Shown: positions 9,581 through 19,267, counted from the first letter of the stretch. The stretch: DNA of 64,000 nt from Vibrio panuliri (GCF_009938205.1 NZ_AP019654.1:124001-188000), one strand, 5' to 3'. A program made the numbers and translations. The notes: generated by a model from the sequence alone, not told the origin.

Positions 9581-10075
9581 ATGAACAAGCTCATCACCGC
9601 AATGAATAAAGTGCTCTCTTTATTCTGCATTTCACTAAGTAGTGTATTGGTGTTGTCTGTATCGTGGCAGGTGTTTTCCCGTTACGTGTTGAATAGTCCA
9701 AGTACGTTTACGGATGAAGTATCTCGCTTCCTATTTATCTGGGTTGGCTTAATGGGTGCAGCCTACACCATGGGACAAAAGCGCCACCTTGCAATCGATT
9801 TATTACCAATGAAGTTGGAAAAAAGCCCACTTAAGCTGAACAACCTAAACATCATTATCAACCTTTTCAGTGTCTCTTTTGCCTTCATCATCATGATCTA
9901 CGGTGGTGGTAATTTAATGCTTAAAACTCTGGCGACAGGGCAAGTTTCGCCTGCACTTGGCATTGAAATGGGGTTGGTTTACGCCGCGATTCCATTAAGT
10001 GGTTTATTTATGGTGGTTTACATCATTCGCGATCTGCTTGAACTGGTTTCTCAACGCCAAAATCTGGCGTCATAA
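9581..10075 (+). CDS. dctQ: TRAP transporter small permease, DctQ family
   Basis: The 164-residue membrane protein has four hydrophobic segments (about 12-34, 45-62, 88-108 and 128-148). The sequence WQVFSRYVLNSPSTFTDEVSRFLFIWVGLMGAAY is the DctQ signature. It associates with DctM to form the sodium-driven channel. GGAG precedes the ATG by seven bases. It is the first gene of the plus-strand operon dctQ-dctM-GH31-uxuB-uxaC-kdgK-kdgA. Confidence 0.93.
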   Translation: MNKLITAMNKVLSLFCISLSSVLVLSVSWQVFSRYVLNSPSTFTDEVSRFLFIWVGLMGAAYTMGQKRHLAIDLLPMKLEKSPLKLNNLNIIINLFSVSFAFIIMIYGGGNLMLKTLATGQVSPALGIEMGLVYAAIPLSGLFMVVYIIRDLLELVSQRQNLAS

Positions 10076-10120
10076 CGCCTGACAGAATTTTAATAATTAC
10101 TTAAATAAGGAATATTAACC

Positions 10121-11422
10121 GTGGAATGGCAAGTTCTGATTGTTTTATTTGGTAGCTTCTTCCTCTTACTCGGAATTGGTGTGCCAATCTCATTTGCTAT
10201 CGGTATCGCTTCACTGCTGACCGTTATGATGTCGCTTCCGTTTGATGCTGCGATTGCTGTTATTTCGCAAAAAATGGCCTCGGGTCTCGATAGTTTTGCG
10301 CTTTTGGCTATCCCGTTCTTTATCCTTGCGGGCAACATTATGAATCAAGGCGGCATTGCTATTCGTCTGATTGAGTTTGCTAAGGTTCTTGGTGGTCGTT
10401 TACCTGGTTCGCTGGCTCACGTTAATGTTATCGCCAACATGATGTTTGGTGCGATTTCGGGTTCTGCTGTCGCTTCTGCTGCGGCCGTTGGTGGCACCAT
10501 GTCGCCACTACAAAAGAAAGAGGGTTACGATCCTGCTTACTCTGCAGCGGTAAACATTACTTCATGTCCAACCGGCCTACTGATCCCGCCAAGTAATACC
10601 TTTATCGTTTACTCTCTGATTTCAGGTGGTACTTCAATCGGTGCACTTTTCCTTGCTGGTTACATCCCAGGCATGTTGATGGGACTGGGTTTGATGATTG
10701 TTGCGGGCATTATTGCCAAAAAACGTGGCTACCCAGTGGCACCAAAACCAACACGTTCTGAAGTGATGCAAAAAACGCTAGATGCACTACCAAGCTTGAG
10801 CTTAATTGTGGTCATTATGGGCGGCATCATCGGTGGCATCTTTACTGCAACTGAAGCGTCTGCGATTGCGGTTGTTTACACGCTATTGTTAGCGGTCGTT
10901 TTCTACCGAGAAGTGAGCATCAAACAACTGCCAAAGATCATTCTAGAGTCTGTGGTTACCACTTCTATCGTATTGCTGCTGATTGGTGCATCAATGGGTA
11001 TGTCATGGGCGATGGCTAACGCTGACATCCCTTACCTAATCAGTGATGCGTTACTTGCAGTGTCTGAAAATCCATTAATTATCCTGTTGATCATCAACTT
11101 AGCTCTGTTGATTGTTGGTATCTTCATGGACATGACGCCAGCGTTATTGATTTTCACGCCGATCTTCCTGCCAATCGCTTTGGACTTAGGTATGGATCCT
11201 GTTCACTTTGGCATCATGATGACCTTCAACCTATGTATCGGCATCTGTACACCTCCAGTGGGTAGTGCGCTGTTTATCGGTTGTTCGGTGGGGGATGTGA
11301 AGATTGATAAAGTGATTAAACCGCTTCTTCCATTCTACGCAGTACTGGTTGCGGCACTGATGCTAGTTACCTTCATCCCTCAAATCAGCTTGATGCTTCC
11401 TCAGCTATTCCTAGGTTACTAA
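10121..11422 (+). CDS. dctM: TRAP transporter large permease, DctM family
   Basis: This 433-residue polytopic protein is the translocating subunit of the TRAP system. Typical features are the N-terminal LLGIGVPISFAIGIASL, the segment FGAISGSAVASAAAVGGTM and the C-terminal DPVHFGIMMTFNLCIGICTPPVGSALF. It starts at a GTG with AAGGA upstream, 45 bp after dctQ. A perfect stem-loop (11435-11458) follows the stop codon. Confidence 0.95.
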   Translation: MEWQVLIVLFGSFFLLLGIGVPISFAIGIASLLTVMMSLPFDAAIAVISQKMASGLDSFALLAIPFFILAGNIMNQGGIAIRLIEFAKVLGGRLPGSLAHVNVIANMMFGAISGSAVASAAAVGGTMSPLQKKEGYDPAYSAAVNITSCPTGLLIPPSNTFIVYSLISGGTSIGALFLAGYIPGMLMGLGLMIVAGIIAKKRGYPVAPKPTRSEVMQKTLDALPSLSLIVVIMGGIIGGIFTATEASAIAVVYTLLLAVVFYREVSIKQLPKIILESVVTTSIVLLLIGASMGMSWAMANADIPYLISDALLAVSENPLIILLIINLALLIVGIFMDMTPALLIFTPIFLPIALDLGMDPVHFGIMMTFNLCIGICTPPVGSALFIGCSVGDVKIDKVIKPLLPFYAVLVAALMLVTFIPQISLMLPQLFLGY

Positions 11423-11434
11423 TAATAATTATCT

Positions 11435-11458
11435 TGAGAGAGCCCTTGGGCTCTCTCA
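11435..11458. other. Intercistronic stem-loop dctM-GH31
   Basis: TGAGAGAGCCC-TT-GGGCTCTCTCA is a perfect 11-bp inverted repeat. Only three Ts follow, so it may attenuate rather than end transcription into the glycosidase gene. Confidence 0.75.
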
Positions 11459-11465
11459 CATTTGC

Positions 11466-13877
11466 ATGGACACCTTCGCTATGAAATCTCTAAAACAGTG
11501 GCAGTTTGAACAACAAAATGGCAATGAAGTGATTCTTCATTGTGATAATAAACACGCGCTTCACCTTTTTATTCTTGAAAACAACCTTATTCGCGTATTA
11601 GTAAAACGTGACCAAGCTTTGCGCTTAGATCGCACATGGACGGTCGCTCCTGATGGGCAAGACGTGGCCTGGGAAGGACGAGACCGCCTGTCGACAGAAG
11701 GCTTTAGCTGCCCAACTTATCAGTTAGAGCAGTCGGCAGATAAACTGATTGTGACCACAGAACAGTTGCGTTTGACGGTACACCAACCACTTTGGATGGA
11801 GTGGGAGCACTGCATTGATGGCGAGTGGTTACCACTGGCTAAAGATCGTAAAACAGGGGCGATTCAAGTTGGAGTAAGCGAATCAGGTATTGCGCACTTT
11901 ATGAATCGTGAGCTGACTGACCACTATTACGGTTTGGGTGAAAAAACGGGGAACTTGAATCGTGAAGGTCGTCGCTTTGAAATGCGCAACCTTGATGCAA
12001 TGGGTTATGACGCCAGCAAGACAGATCCACTCTACAAACACATTCCTTTCTACATTACTAAGCCGCAGAGCGAGCAACACAATGCGTCGTTTGGTCTGTT
12101 CTACGATAACTTAGCCAGTTGTTGGTTTGATTTAGGTAATGAACTCGACAACTACCATATTAAGTATCGTAGTTACCGTGCTGAAGACGGCGATCTTGAT
12201 ATGTACTTTATGTACGGTGATAGCGTTAAGAGTGTGACCAAACAGTTTGTTCGTTTGACTGGCGGCACCTTGTTCGGGCCGAAATGGAGCTTAGGTTACA
12301 GCGGTTCAACCATGCAATATACCGATGCGCCAAACTCTCAAGAGTTGCTTGAAGGTTTTGTTGACCAATGTGCAGAGCACGGTATTCCTTGTGACTCATT
12401 CCAACTATCTTCAGGCTACACCTCAATTGGCGACAAACGTTACGTGTTCAACTGGAACTACGACAAAGTGCCAAATCCGAACGGTATGTCCGATCACTTC
12501 CATCACCATGGCATGAAATTAGCGGCGAATATCAAACCTTGTTTGTTGCATGACCATCCTCGTTTTGCCGAAGTCAAAGAGAAAGGGCTATTTATTCAGG
12601 ATTCAGAGTTTGATCAGCCTGAAAATTCGGTGTTCTGGGATGCGGATGGCTCACACCTAGACTTTACCAACCCGGAGACAGTTAAGTGGTGGCAAACGAA
12701 CGTTAAAGAGCAGTTGCTCGAAAAAGGCATCGACTCAACGTGGAACGACAATAACGAATATGAAATTTGGGATCGCAGAGCACGTTGTTTCGGCTTTGGT
12801 AAAGAGATCCCTGTGAGCTTAATCCGCCCGTTGCAACCTTTGTTGATGATGCGTGCTTCATTTGAAGCCCAAGCCGAATTCGCTCCAGAGCTTCGTCCTT
12901 ATCTGATTTCACGTTCGGGTTGTCCGGGTATGAACCGTTACGTCCAAACTTGGAGTGGCGATAATCGTACTAACTGGACCAGTTTGAAGTACAACATCAA
13001 GATGGGCTTAGGTATGAGTTTATCGGGTTTGTACAACGTAGGTCATGATGTGGGTGGTTTCTCAGGAGATAAACCCGATCCTGAACTGTTCGCACGTTGG
13101 GTGCAAAATGGGGTTATGAATCCGCGTTTCACCATTCACTCTTGGAACGATGATGGTACGGTTAATGAGCCTTGGATGTACCCAAGCGTGACGCCGATTG
13201 TTCGTGATGCCATGCGTCTACGTTACCAACTTATGCCGTATATCTATGATGCTTTACATAAAGCGTCGACCCTAGATGAACCGATGCTGCGTCCTACCTT
13301 CCTTGATCATGAACATGACACGCGTACGTTTGCAGAGTGTGATGATTACCTGTTTGGTCAAGATCTACTGGTTGCATCGGTGGTGGAGCAAGGTCAGCGT
13401 CTGCGTGATGTTTATCTGCCAGACAACCAAGCAGGTTGGTATGATTTCTATACAGGTCAATGGCACAGCGCTGGTCAAATGATTACGCTCGATGCGCCAT
13501 TAGAGCGTATTCCACTGTTGGTTCGTGCGGGTTCGATTATGCCAATCAGTGAGCGTGTCGCCCATATTGATGCTACGCAAGATTCGGCGCGAGCATTGAA
13601 CATCTATCCACTGATGGGCGTCGGTGAGAGTGTTAGTTGTTTGTTTGACGATGATGGTGAAAGCTACGGCTACCGTGAAGGTCAGCATATTACGCTGGAT
13701 ATCAATATGTCCTGTAGCAATCAAGCCATCGAACTTGAGATTGCTCGTCGCGGTGACTATCAACCGGCTTATCAAGCACTAACTCTGCGTTTACCTCAAG
13801 GTGAAACGCGTCCTCTTATCGTCAATGGCAAAACCTACCGCTCCGGTGATGCTTTCCCTCTTAGCGAAGCTAAATAA
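11466..13877 (+). CDS. GH31 family glycoside hydrolase (alpha-glucosidase-like)
   Basis: The 803-residue enzyme has the GH31 plan: N-terminal beta-sandwich (about 1-250), catalytic barrel (about 260-610) and C-terminal sheets. The nucleophile aspartate is in STWNDNNEYEIWD and the acid/base aspartate in TWSGDNRTNW, followed by LYNVGHDVGGFSGDKPDPELF. GH31 covers alpha-glucosidases, alpha-xylosidases and related enzymes; specificity cannot be read from these motifs. Its place inside a glucuronide operon suggests an oligosaccharide containing both an alpha-linked hexose or pentose and a uronic acid. It has no signal peptide, so is cytoplasmic. The start may instead be the ATG at 11481. Confidence 0.88.
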   Translation: MDTFAMKSLKQWQFEQQNGNEVILHCDNKHALHLFILENNLIRVLVKRDQALRLDRTWTVAPDGQDVAWEGRDRLSTEGFSCPTYQLEQSADKLIVTTEQLRLTVHQPLWMEWEHCIDGEWLPLAKDRKTGAIQVGVSESGIAHFMNRELTDHYYGLGEKTGNLNREGRRFEMRNLDAMGYDASKTDPLYKHIPFYITKPQSEQHNASFGLFYDNLASCWFDLGNELDNYHIKYRSYRAEDGDLDMYFMYGDSVKSVTKQFVRLTGGTLFGPKWSLGYSGSTMQYTDAPNSQELLEGFVDQCAEHGIPCDSFQLSSGYTSIGDKRYVFNWNYDKVPNPNGMSDHFHHHGMKLAANIKPCLLHDHPRFAEVKEKGLFIQDSEFDQPENSVFWDADGSHLDFTNPETVKWWQTNVKEQLLEKGIDSTWNDNNEYEIWDRRARCFGFGKEIPVSLIRPLQPLLMMRASFEAQAEFAPELRPYLISRSGCPGMNRYVQTWSGDNRTNWTSLKYNIKMGLGMSLSGLYNVGHDVGGFSGDKPDPELFARWVQNGVMNPRFTIHSWNDDGTVNEPWMYPSVTPIVRDAMRLRYQLMPYIYDALHKASTLDEPMLRPTFLDHEHDTRTFAECDDYLFGQDLLVASVVEQGQRLRDVYLPDNQAGWYDFYTGQWHSAGQMITLDAPLERIPLLVRAGSIMPISERVAHIDATQDSARALNIYPLMGVGESVSCLFDDDGESYGYREGQHITLDINMSCSNQAIELEIARRGDYQPAYQALTLRLPQGETRPLIVNGKTYRSGDAFPLSEAK

Positions 13878-13892
13878 CCACAATAACGAATT

Positions 13893-13912
13893 GAGAGCTC
13901 GTGAGGGCTCTC
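13893..13912. other. Intercistronic stem-loop GH31-uxuB
   Basis: GAGAGCTC-GTGA-GGGCTCTC forms an 8-bp stem with one G-T pair. It is of the same kind as the hairpins at 5572, 8256, 11435 and 15408. Confidence 0.65.
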
Positions 13913-13934
13913 TTGTTCAAGCAAGGAAAATTAA

Positions 13935-15401
13935 ATGAAAAACATCAGCAACAGCCAACTGAACACAAGCGTTATTGTACCTCGCTATGAGCGCAGCCAA
14001 CTTAGATCTCGTATTGTGCACCTAGGTTTTGGTGCTTTCCATCGTGCGCACCAAGCGCTATTCACTAACGAAATGTTAGAAAAAACCGGCAGTGATTGGG
14101 GCATCTGTGAAGTTAACTTGTTCGGCGGTGAAGAGCTGATTGAACAACTTCGCGCGCAAGACCATCTATACACAGTGGCAGAGAAGGGCGCGCAAGCAAC
14201 AGAAGTAAAGCTGATTGGTTCGGTAACGGAATCACTGCACCCAACGCTAGATGGCAAAGTGGCTGTACTAGCAAAAATGACTGAAGAACAAGTCGCGATT
14301 GTTTCTATGACAATCACGGAAAAAGGTTACTGCGCAGACCCTGCAACAGGCCGTTTAGACAAAAACAACGCGCTGATTGTGAGCGATCTGGCTAACCCGC
14401 AAGATCCGAGTTCAGCGATTGGTTACATTGTTGAAGCGCTGCGCCAGCGTCGTGAAAAAGGCATTGCGCCGTTTACGGTAATGTCTTGCGATAACGTGCA
14501 AGAGAACGGCCATGTTGCTCGCGCAGCCGTACTGGATTTTGCTAACTTGGTAGATGCCGACCTAGCGGCATGGATTGAAGCGAACGTGACCTTCCCATGC
14601 ACCATGGTTGACCGTATCGTACCAGCGGCGACAGAAGAAACACTCAACGAAATTGCAGAGCTTGTTGGCGTTGCCGATCCTTGTGGTATTGCTTGTGAGC
14701 CATTTCGTCAATGGGTTATCGAAGATAATTTCGTTGCAGGTCGTCCTGACTGGAACGTTGTCGGCGCTGAATTTGTTGCTGACGTAGTACCGTTTGAAGA
14801 AATGAAACTGCGTATGCTAAACGGTAGTCACTCTTTCCTTGCGTACCTTGGTTTCCTTAGTGGTTACGCGCACATTTCCGACACCATGACTAATGAAGAT
14901 TACCGCCAAGCGGCATTCGACATGATGATGAAAGCGCAAGCGCCAACGCTAAACATGCCAGAAGGCACTGACTTAGAAGCGTACGCGAAGCTTCTGATTG
15001 AGCGCTTTACTAACCCAAGCCTCAAGCATCAGACATGGCAAATCGCGATGGATGGTAGCCAGAAGATCCCACAACGCATGGGTGGCTCACTGCGTCATCA
15101 CCTAGCGCAAGGCAGTGACTTCAAATGGCTCGCGATGGGTATTGCTGGCTGGATGCGTTATGTTTCTGCACAAACTGAGCAAGGCGAAGCGATTGATGTG
15201 CGCGACCCAATGGTTGAGCAATTCCAAGCGATTTACGCAGAGCACGGTTTGAACGTAAGTGTAGTTAAAACGCTACTATCAATTGAAGCGATCTTTGGTA
15301 CTGATTTAATTAAAAACGACACTTTCGTTACCGCAGTGACTGACGCCTATCAGCGTCTACTGAGTGATGGTGCTCGCGGCGCAGTTGCCTCTCTTATCTA
15401 A
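13935..15401 (+). CDS. uxuB: D-fructuronate (mannonate) oxidoreductase
   Basis: This 488-residue long-chain mannitol-dehydrogenase-family enzyme reduces D-fructuronate to D-mannonate with NADH. The N-terminal Rossmann motif is [15 protein letters not shown] near residue 31, and the catalytic segment [16 protein letters not shown] with its lysine and histidine is near residue 295. UxuB and tagaturonate reductase UxaB are related, but here the neighbours uxuA and uxaC and the length favour UxuB. AAGGAAA precedes the ATG. Confidence 0.93.
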   Translation: MKNISNSQLNTSVIVPRYERSQLRSRIVHLGFGAFHRAHQALFTNEMLEKTGSDWGICEVNLFGGEELIEQLRAQDHLYTVAEKGAQATEVKLIGSVTESLHPTLDGKVAVLAKMTEEQVAIVSMTITEKGYCADPATGRLDKNNALIVSDLANPQDPSSAIGYIVEALRQRREKGIAPFTVMSCDNVQENGHVARAAVLDFANLVDADLAAWIEANVTFPCTMVDRIVPAATEETLNEIAELVGVADPCGIACEPFRQWVIEDNFVAGRPDWNVVGAEFVADVVPFEEMKLRMLNGSHSFLAYLGFLSGYAHISDTMTNEDYRQAAFDMMMKAQAPTLNMPEGTDLEAYAKLLIERFTNPSLKHQTWQIAMDGSQKIPQRMGGSLRHHLAQGSDFKWLAMGIAGWMRYVSAQTEQGEAIDVRDPMVEQFQAIYAEHGLNVSVVKTLLSIEAIFGTDLIKNDTFVTAVTDAYQRLLSDGARGAVASLI

Positions 15402-15407
15402 TTTCAT

Positions 15408-15429
15408 ATGCCCTCGTGAGTGAGGGCAT
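15408..15429. other. Intercistronic stem-loop uxuB-uxaC
   Basis: ATGCCCTC-GTGAGT-GAGGGCAT is a perfect 8-bp stem directly after the uxuB stop. It occupies the region where a longer, unlikely start of uxaC would lie. Confidence 0.7.
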
Positions 15430-15484
15430 TTCTATTTCTACCAGATTCTCGGTGTGGGCAGTGCCGACGCCAACGGAGTTAACG

Positions 15485-16906
15485 ATGAAAAATTTTTTGT
15501 GTGAAGACTTCTTACTAGCAAATGATACCGCTCGCGAGCTATACCATGATTACGCGAAAGCGATGCCTATCTATGACTACCACTGCCACCTAAACCCTAA
15601 AGAAGTAGCGGAAAACCGCCAGTTCGATAACTTGGGTCAAATCTGGCTCGAAGGTGATCACTATAAATGGCGCGGTATGCGTTCTGCTGGGGTGCCAGAG
15701 TCACTGATCACTGGTAAAGAAACTTCAGATTACGAGAAGTTCCAAGCGTGGGCGAGAACCGTTCCTCAAACATTGGGTAACCCACTTTACCACTGGACTC
15801 ACCTAGAACTGCGTCGCCCATTTGGTGTGACGGGTAAGCTATTTGGTCCTGAAACCGCCGATGAAATCTGGCATGAGTGTAATGAGCTATTGGCAACGCC
15901 TGAGTTTTCAGCTCGCGGCATTATGAAGCAGATGAATGTGGTGATGGCAGGGACTACGGATGACCCAATTCATACCCTTGAGTACCACAAAGCGATTGCT
16001 GAAGATGAAAGTTTTGACGTGGAAGTAGCGCCAAGCTGGCGTCCTGACCGCGCATTCAAAATTGAGCTTGAAGGCTTTGCTGAGTATATGACGTTGTTAG
16101 GTGAAGCTGCAGATGTGGAAATCACTCGTTTTGCTGATCTGCTTACTGCGTTAGAACGTCGTCTTGAGCACTTTAGTGCGCACGGTTGTCGCGCCGCTGA
16201 CCACGGTATCGAGATTGTGCGTTATGCAGCAGTGCCAACAGAAAGCACACTAGATAGTATTCTTGCCCGTCGCCTGTCCGGCGAAGCGCTCTCTGAGCTT
16301 GAAATTGACCAGTTCTGTACAGCGGTACAAGTTTGGCTAGGCAAACAATACGCAAAACGTGGCTGGGTGATGCAGCTACATATTGGTGCGCAGCGTAACA
16401 ACAACACGCGCATGTTCCGCCAGCTAGGTGTGGATTGTGGCTTTGACTCGACTGGCGATCGTCCATTTGCGCTGCAACTGGCTTGCCTAATGGATGCCAT
16501 GGATGTAACTAACGAGCTGCCAAAAACCATTCTCTACTGCCTAAACCCACGTGATAACGAAATGATGGCAACCATGATTGGTAACTTCCAAGGCGGTGGT
16601 ATCGCCGGCAAGATCCAATTTGGCTCAGGCTGGTGGTTTAATGACCAAAAAGATGGCATGGAACGTCAAATGCAGCAACTTTCTCAATTGGGATTATTGA
16701 GTCAATTTGTAGGAATGCTAACAGATTCTCGTAGTTTTCTTTCATATACTCGTCATGAGTATTTCCGTCGTATTCTTTGTAACATGATGGGACAGTGGGC
16801 AGAGAACGGTGAAGTGCCGCGTGACGTACCTATGCTAGGTAAAATGGTGCAAGATATTTGCTATCACAATGCGAAAACGTACTTCACTCTACCAGGAGAG
16901 AAATAA
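15485..16906 (+). CDS. uxaC: Glucuronate (uronate) isomerase
   Basis: The 473-residue enzyme isomerises D-glucuronate to D-fructuronate (and galacturonate to tagaturonate). It begins [20 protein letters not shown] and has the metal/catalytic segment [16 protein letters not shown] near residue 27, plus [16 protein letters not shown] and the C-terminal [16 protein letters not shown]. The ATG at 15485 is chosen because GGAG lies six bases upstream; an in-frame GTG at 15416 falls in the preceding hairpin. Its stop codon overlaps the kdgK start (TAATG), so the two are translationally coupled. Confidence 0.95.
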   Translation: MKNFLCEDFLLANDTARELYHDYAKAMPIYDYHCHLNPKEVAENRQFDNLGQIWLEGDHYKWRGMRSAGVPESLITGKETSDYEKFQAWARTVPQTLGNPLYHWTHLELRRPFGVTGKLFGPETADEIWHECNELLATPEFSARGIMKQMNVVMAGTTDDPIHTLEYHKAIAEDESFDVEVAPSWRPDRAFKIELEGFAEYMTLLGEAADVEITRFADLLTALERRLEHFSAHGCRAADHGIEIVRYAAVPTESTLDSILARRLSGEALSELEIDQFCTAVQVWLGKQYAKRGWVMQLHIGAQRNNNTRMFRQLGVDCGFDSTGDRPFALQLACLMDAMDVTNELPKTILYCLNPRDNEMMATMIGNFQGGGIAGKIQFGSGWWFNDQKDGMERQMQQLSQLGLLSQFVGMLTDSRSFLSYTRHEYFRRILCNMMGQWAENGEVPRDVPMLGKMVQDICYHNAKTYFTLPGEK

Positions 16907-17841
16907 TGAAACGTATCGCCTTACTAGGTGAATGCATGATTGAACTCAATGGCGCTCCTTTTGGTGCCATGGTTCAAACTTACGGTGGTGACTCATTAAA
17001 CACCGCTGTCTATCTTGCGCGGTGCACAAAAGGACAAGTTGGCGTGGAGTATGTCTCTGCGCTGGGCACTGATGCGATCAGCGATGGTATGATTTCGCGT
17101 TGGCAAGAAGAAGGTGTTGGCACCGAGTTGGTACTGCGCGATGGCACACGTCAACCGGGGCTCTATTTGATTCAGCTTGATGAGCAAGGTGAACGAACCT
17201 TTCTTTACTGGCGCAATCAATCGGCGGCGCGCTACATGATGCAACATGCCGACTTTGCAAAGGTAGAAGCAGCACTTGCCAGTGTCGATATGGTTTACCT
17301 AAGCGGCATTAGCCTAGCGATTCTTCCAGCAGAAGATCGCCCGCGCTTAGTTGACATGCTGGCCACACTTAGCCAACAAGGTGTTGAGATTGCTTTTGAC
17401 TCTAACTACCGTCCAGCGTTGTGGCAAAGTGCCGATGAAGCTCGTGACTGTTACCGTCAAATTTTAGCGCTGACAGATCTTGCGCTGGTGACTAACGACG
17501 ATGAGCAGAACCTATGGGGCGATAGCGATGAAGAGCAAACGCTAGTGCGTTTGCAAGCGGCTGGCGTGAAAAAAGCGGTGGTGAAGATGGGCGCACAAGG
17601 GAATCACTACAACGATTTTATCGCAGGTACGCGCCAAACTATCGCAACGACACCGGTTGAAACCGTGGTCGATACAACCTCAGCAGGCGATTCATTTAAT
17701 GCTGGTTTCCTAGCGGGATACTTACAAGGTAAAGCGCCAGAGCAGTGCTCCCGTCAAGGCCATCAACTTGCAGGTATTGTGATTCAGCACAAAGGCGCAA
17801 TCATCCCTAAACAAGCCACTGATGCGATTGATTTTGCGTAA
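16906..17841 (+). CDS. kdgK: 2-dehydro-3-deoxygluconokinase
   Basis: The 311-residue PfkB-family kinase phosphorylates KDG to KDPG. It starts [16 protein letters not shown] and contains the C-terminal PfkB signature DTTSAGDSFNAGFLAGYL, with the catalytic aspartate in AGDSF. The start is set by AGGAGAG upstream and by the TAATG overlap with uxaC. It supplies the substrate for the aldolase encoded next, 34 bp downstream. Confidence 0.95.
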   Translation: MKRIALLGECMIELNGAPFGAMVQTYGGDSLNTAVYLARCTKGQVGVEYVSALGTDAISDGMISRWQEEGVGTELVLRDGTRQPGLYLIQLDEQGERTFLYWRNQSAARYMMQHADFAKVEAALASVDMVYLSGISLAILPAEDRPRLVDMLATLSQQGVEIAFDSNYRPALWQSADEARDCYRQILALTDLALVTNDDEQNLWGDSDEEQTLVRLQAAGVKKAVVKMGAQGNHYNDFIAGTRQTIATTPVETVVDTTSAGDSFNAGFLAGYLQGKAPEQCSRQGHQLAGIVIQHKGAIIPKQATDAIDFA

Positions 17842-17875
17842 TAAAATAACCAAATTGAAATAAAGGTACGAAAAA

Positions 17876-18502
17876 ATGACAACTATTGCACAGCAGCTTG
17901 CCGCGATTAAAGTAATCCCAGTCATCGCGATTGATCGCGCTGAAGATATCATTCCTTTAGGTAAAGCGTTGGCAGAAAACGGTTTGCCAGCCGCAGAAAT
18001 TACTTTCCGTTCAGATGCAGCGGTTGAAGCGATTCGTTTATTGCGTGAAGCTCAACCTGAAATGTTGATCGGTGCCGGTACCGTACTCAATCGCGAACAA
18101 GCACAAGCGGCGAAAGATGCGGGCGCAACGTTTGTTGTGTCACCGGGTTTTAACCCAAACACAGTAAATGCATGTCGTGAAATCGGCATTGATATCGTTC
18201 CGGGTGTGAACAACCCAAGTGCGGTAGAAGCGGCGATTGAAATGGGCCTAACGACATTGAAGTTTTTCCCAGCGGAAGCATCAGGTGGCATCAATATGGT
18301 GAAATCTCTGCTTGGTCCTTACACGCAAATCCAATTTATGCCAACAGGCGGTATTAGTCCTAAGAACGTAAAAGATTATTTGGCGATTGACCGTGTTATT
18401 GCCTGTGGTGGTACTTGGATGGTTGATAAATCGATGATCAATGAAGGTCGTTGGGACGAAATTGGTCGTCTAGCGCGTGAAGCTGCTGACTTGGTGAAAT
18501 AA
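17876..18502 (+). CDS. kdgA: KDPG/KHG aldolase
   Basis: The 208-residue class I aldolase splits KDPG to pyruvate and glyceraldehyde-3-phosphate, the last step of the uronate branch. The Schiff-base lysine lies in TTLKFFPAEASGG, the catalytic glutamate in PAAEITFRSDAAVEAI, and GAGTVLN and MPTGGISPKN are typical phosphate/substrate loops. This copy belongs to the uronate operon; a separate Entner-Doudoroff eda may exist elsewhere. AAGGTACG precedes the ATG. A terminator-like hairpin follows at 18546. Confidence 0.94.
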   Translation: MTTIAQQLAAIKVIPVIAIDRAEDIIPLGKALAENGLPAAEITFRSDAAVEAIRLLREAQPEMLIGAGTVLNREQAQAAKDAGATFVVSPGFNPNTVNACREIGIDIVPGVNNPSAVEAAIEMGLTTLKFFPAEASGGINMVKSLLGPYTQIQFMPTGGISPKNVKDYLAIDRVIACGGTWMVDKSMINEGRWDEIGRLAREAADLVK

Positions 18503-18545
18503 GCCTCGGCTGCCAAGTTTGGTACGGTAATAAAGTGAGTAGAGT

Positions 18546-18570
18546 AAGGCTTCCATTAGGAAGCCTTTTC
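18546..18570 (+). terminator. Probable terminator of the glucuronide operon
   Basis: AAGGCTTCC-ATTA-GGAAGCCTT followed by TTC gives a perfect 9-bp stem and a short T tract. It lies 43 bp after the kdgA stop and before the racemase-like gene, so the latter may have its own promoter or depend on read-through. Confidence 0.7.
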
Positions 18571-18586
18571 TAAAAGAGAGCTAAGC

Positions 18587-19267
18587 ATGAAAGTCGCGTT
18601 TTTACATACTTTAGCCGCCAATCAAATCCTGTTTGATGATTGCATCCAAGAGAGTCAGTTAGCCAAATTTGCCGATGTGATGCATTGCTGCGCCCCTGAA
18701 CTGTTAGAGTACGCAAGCGGTGTTGGTTTTGATGCACATTTGGCAAATCAGGTGGCTGGGCAAGTTCGAGCGCTCGAACAACAAGGTGCGGATTGGATCG
18801 TCTGTACTTGTTCGAGCATCGGGCGTTTAGCGGAAAGCAGCTTAACTCATCATGCCAAGGTGCTACGTGTTGATAGACCAATGGCTCAAAAGGCGAGTCA
18901 AGCGAAGCAACTTACTGTACTTGCTGCGCTTCCTACTACCATTGAACCAACCATGAGTTTATTGGCAGAGTATCGGGTTGATATTGAGCAGTTTGCTAAC
19001 GTGCGAGTGATTGATGTCGTGTGGCAACACTATCTTGCTGGTGATTTAGCTACGTACCAGCAAGCGATAGCAAACTACCTCGATCAGTATTGTTCGGATG
19101 ATGAAGTTGTTTTATTGGCTCAAGCATCGATGGCTCCAGCGATGAAATTGCTGTCTGAGGTTTGGTCGACAAAAGTGCTGACTAGCCCAAGTACGTGTCT
19201 TGAATATCTGGTTGGGCAACTTATGTTACCGTCAGAGCAGGGAGAACGTGATGATTGCTCTTCCTGA
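18587..19267 (+). CDS. Asp/Glu racemase-superfamily-like protein of unknown substrate
   Basis: This 226-residue protein resembles the Asp/Glu/hydantoin racemase fold: the N-terminal strand MKVAFLHTL, the central QGADWIVCTCSSIGRLAE with a candidate catalytic cysteine near residue 65, and a repeated alpha/beta layout. At the position of the usual second cysteine (DEVVLLAQASMAPAM) I see Ala-Gln-Ala-Ser, so a two-base racemase mechanism seems unlikely; it may be a one-cysteine enzyme or a binding protein. It follows the glucuronide operon, beyond a terminator-like hairpin, and overlaps ygjV. No substrate can be assigned. Confidence 0.6.
   Translation: MKVAFLHTLAANQILFDDCIQESQLAKFADVMHCCAPELLEYASGVGFDAHLANQVAGQVRALEQQGADWIVCTCSSIGRLAESSLTHHAKVLRVDRPMAQKASQAKQLTVLAALPTTIEPTMSLLAEYRVDIEQFANVRVIDVVWQHYLAGDLATYQQAIANYLDQYCSDDEVVLLAQASMAPAMKLLSEVWSTKVLTSPSTCLEYLVGQLMLPSEQGERDDCSS

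Noticed and set aside
15416..15484. N-terminal extension of uronate isomerase by 23 residues from a GTG
   Set aside because: It would start inside a stem-loop, lacks a ribosome binding site and is not part of the family; the ATG at 15485 has GGAG.
8256..18567. Stem-loops read as a CRISPR-like or REP repeat array
   Set aside because: Spacing follows gene ends, sequences differ between copies and there are no regular spacers.
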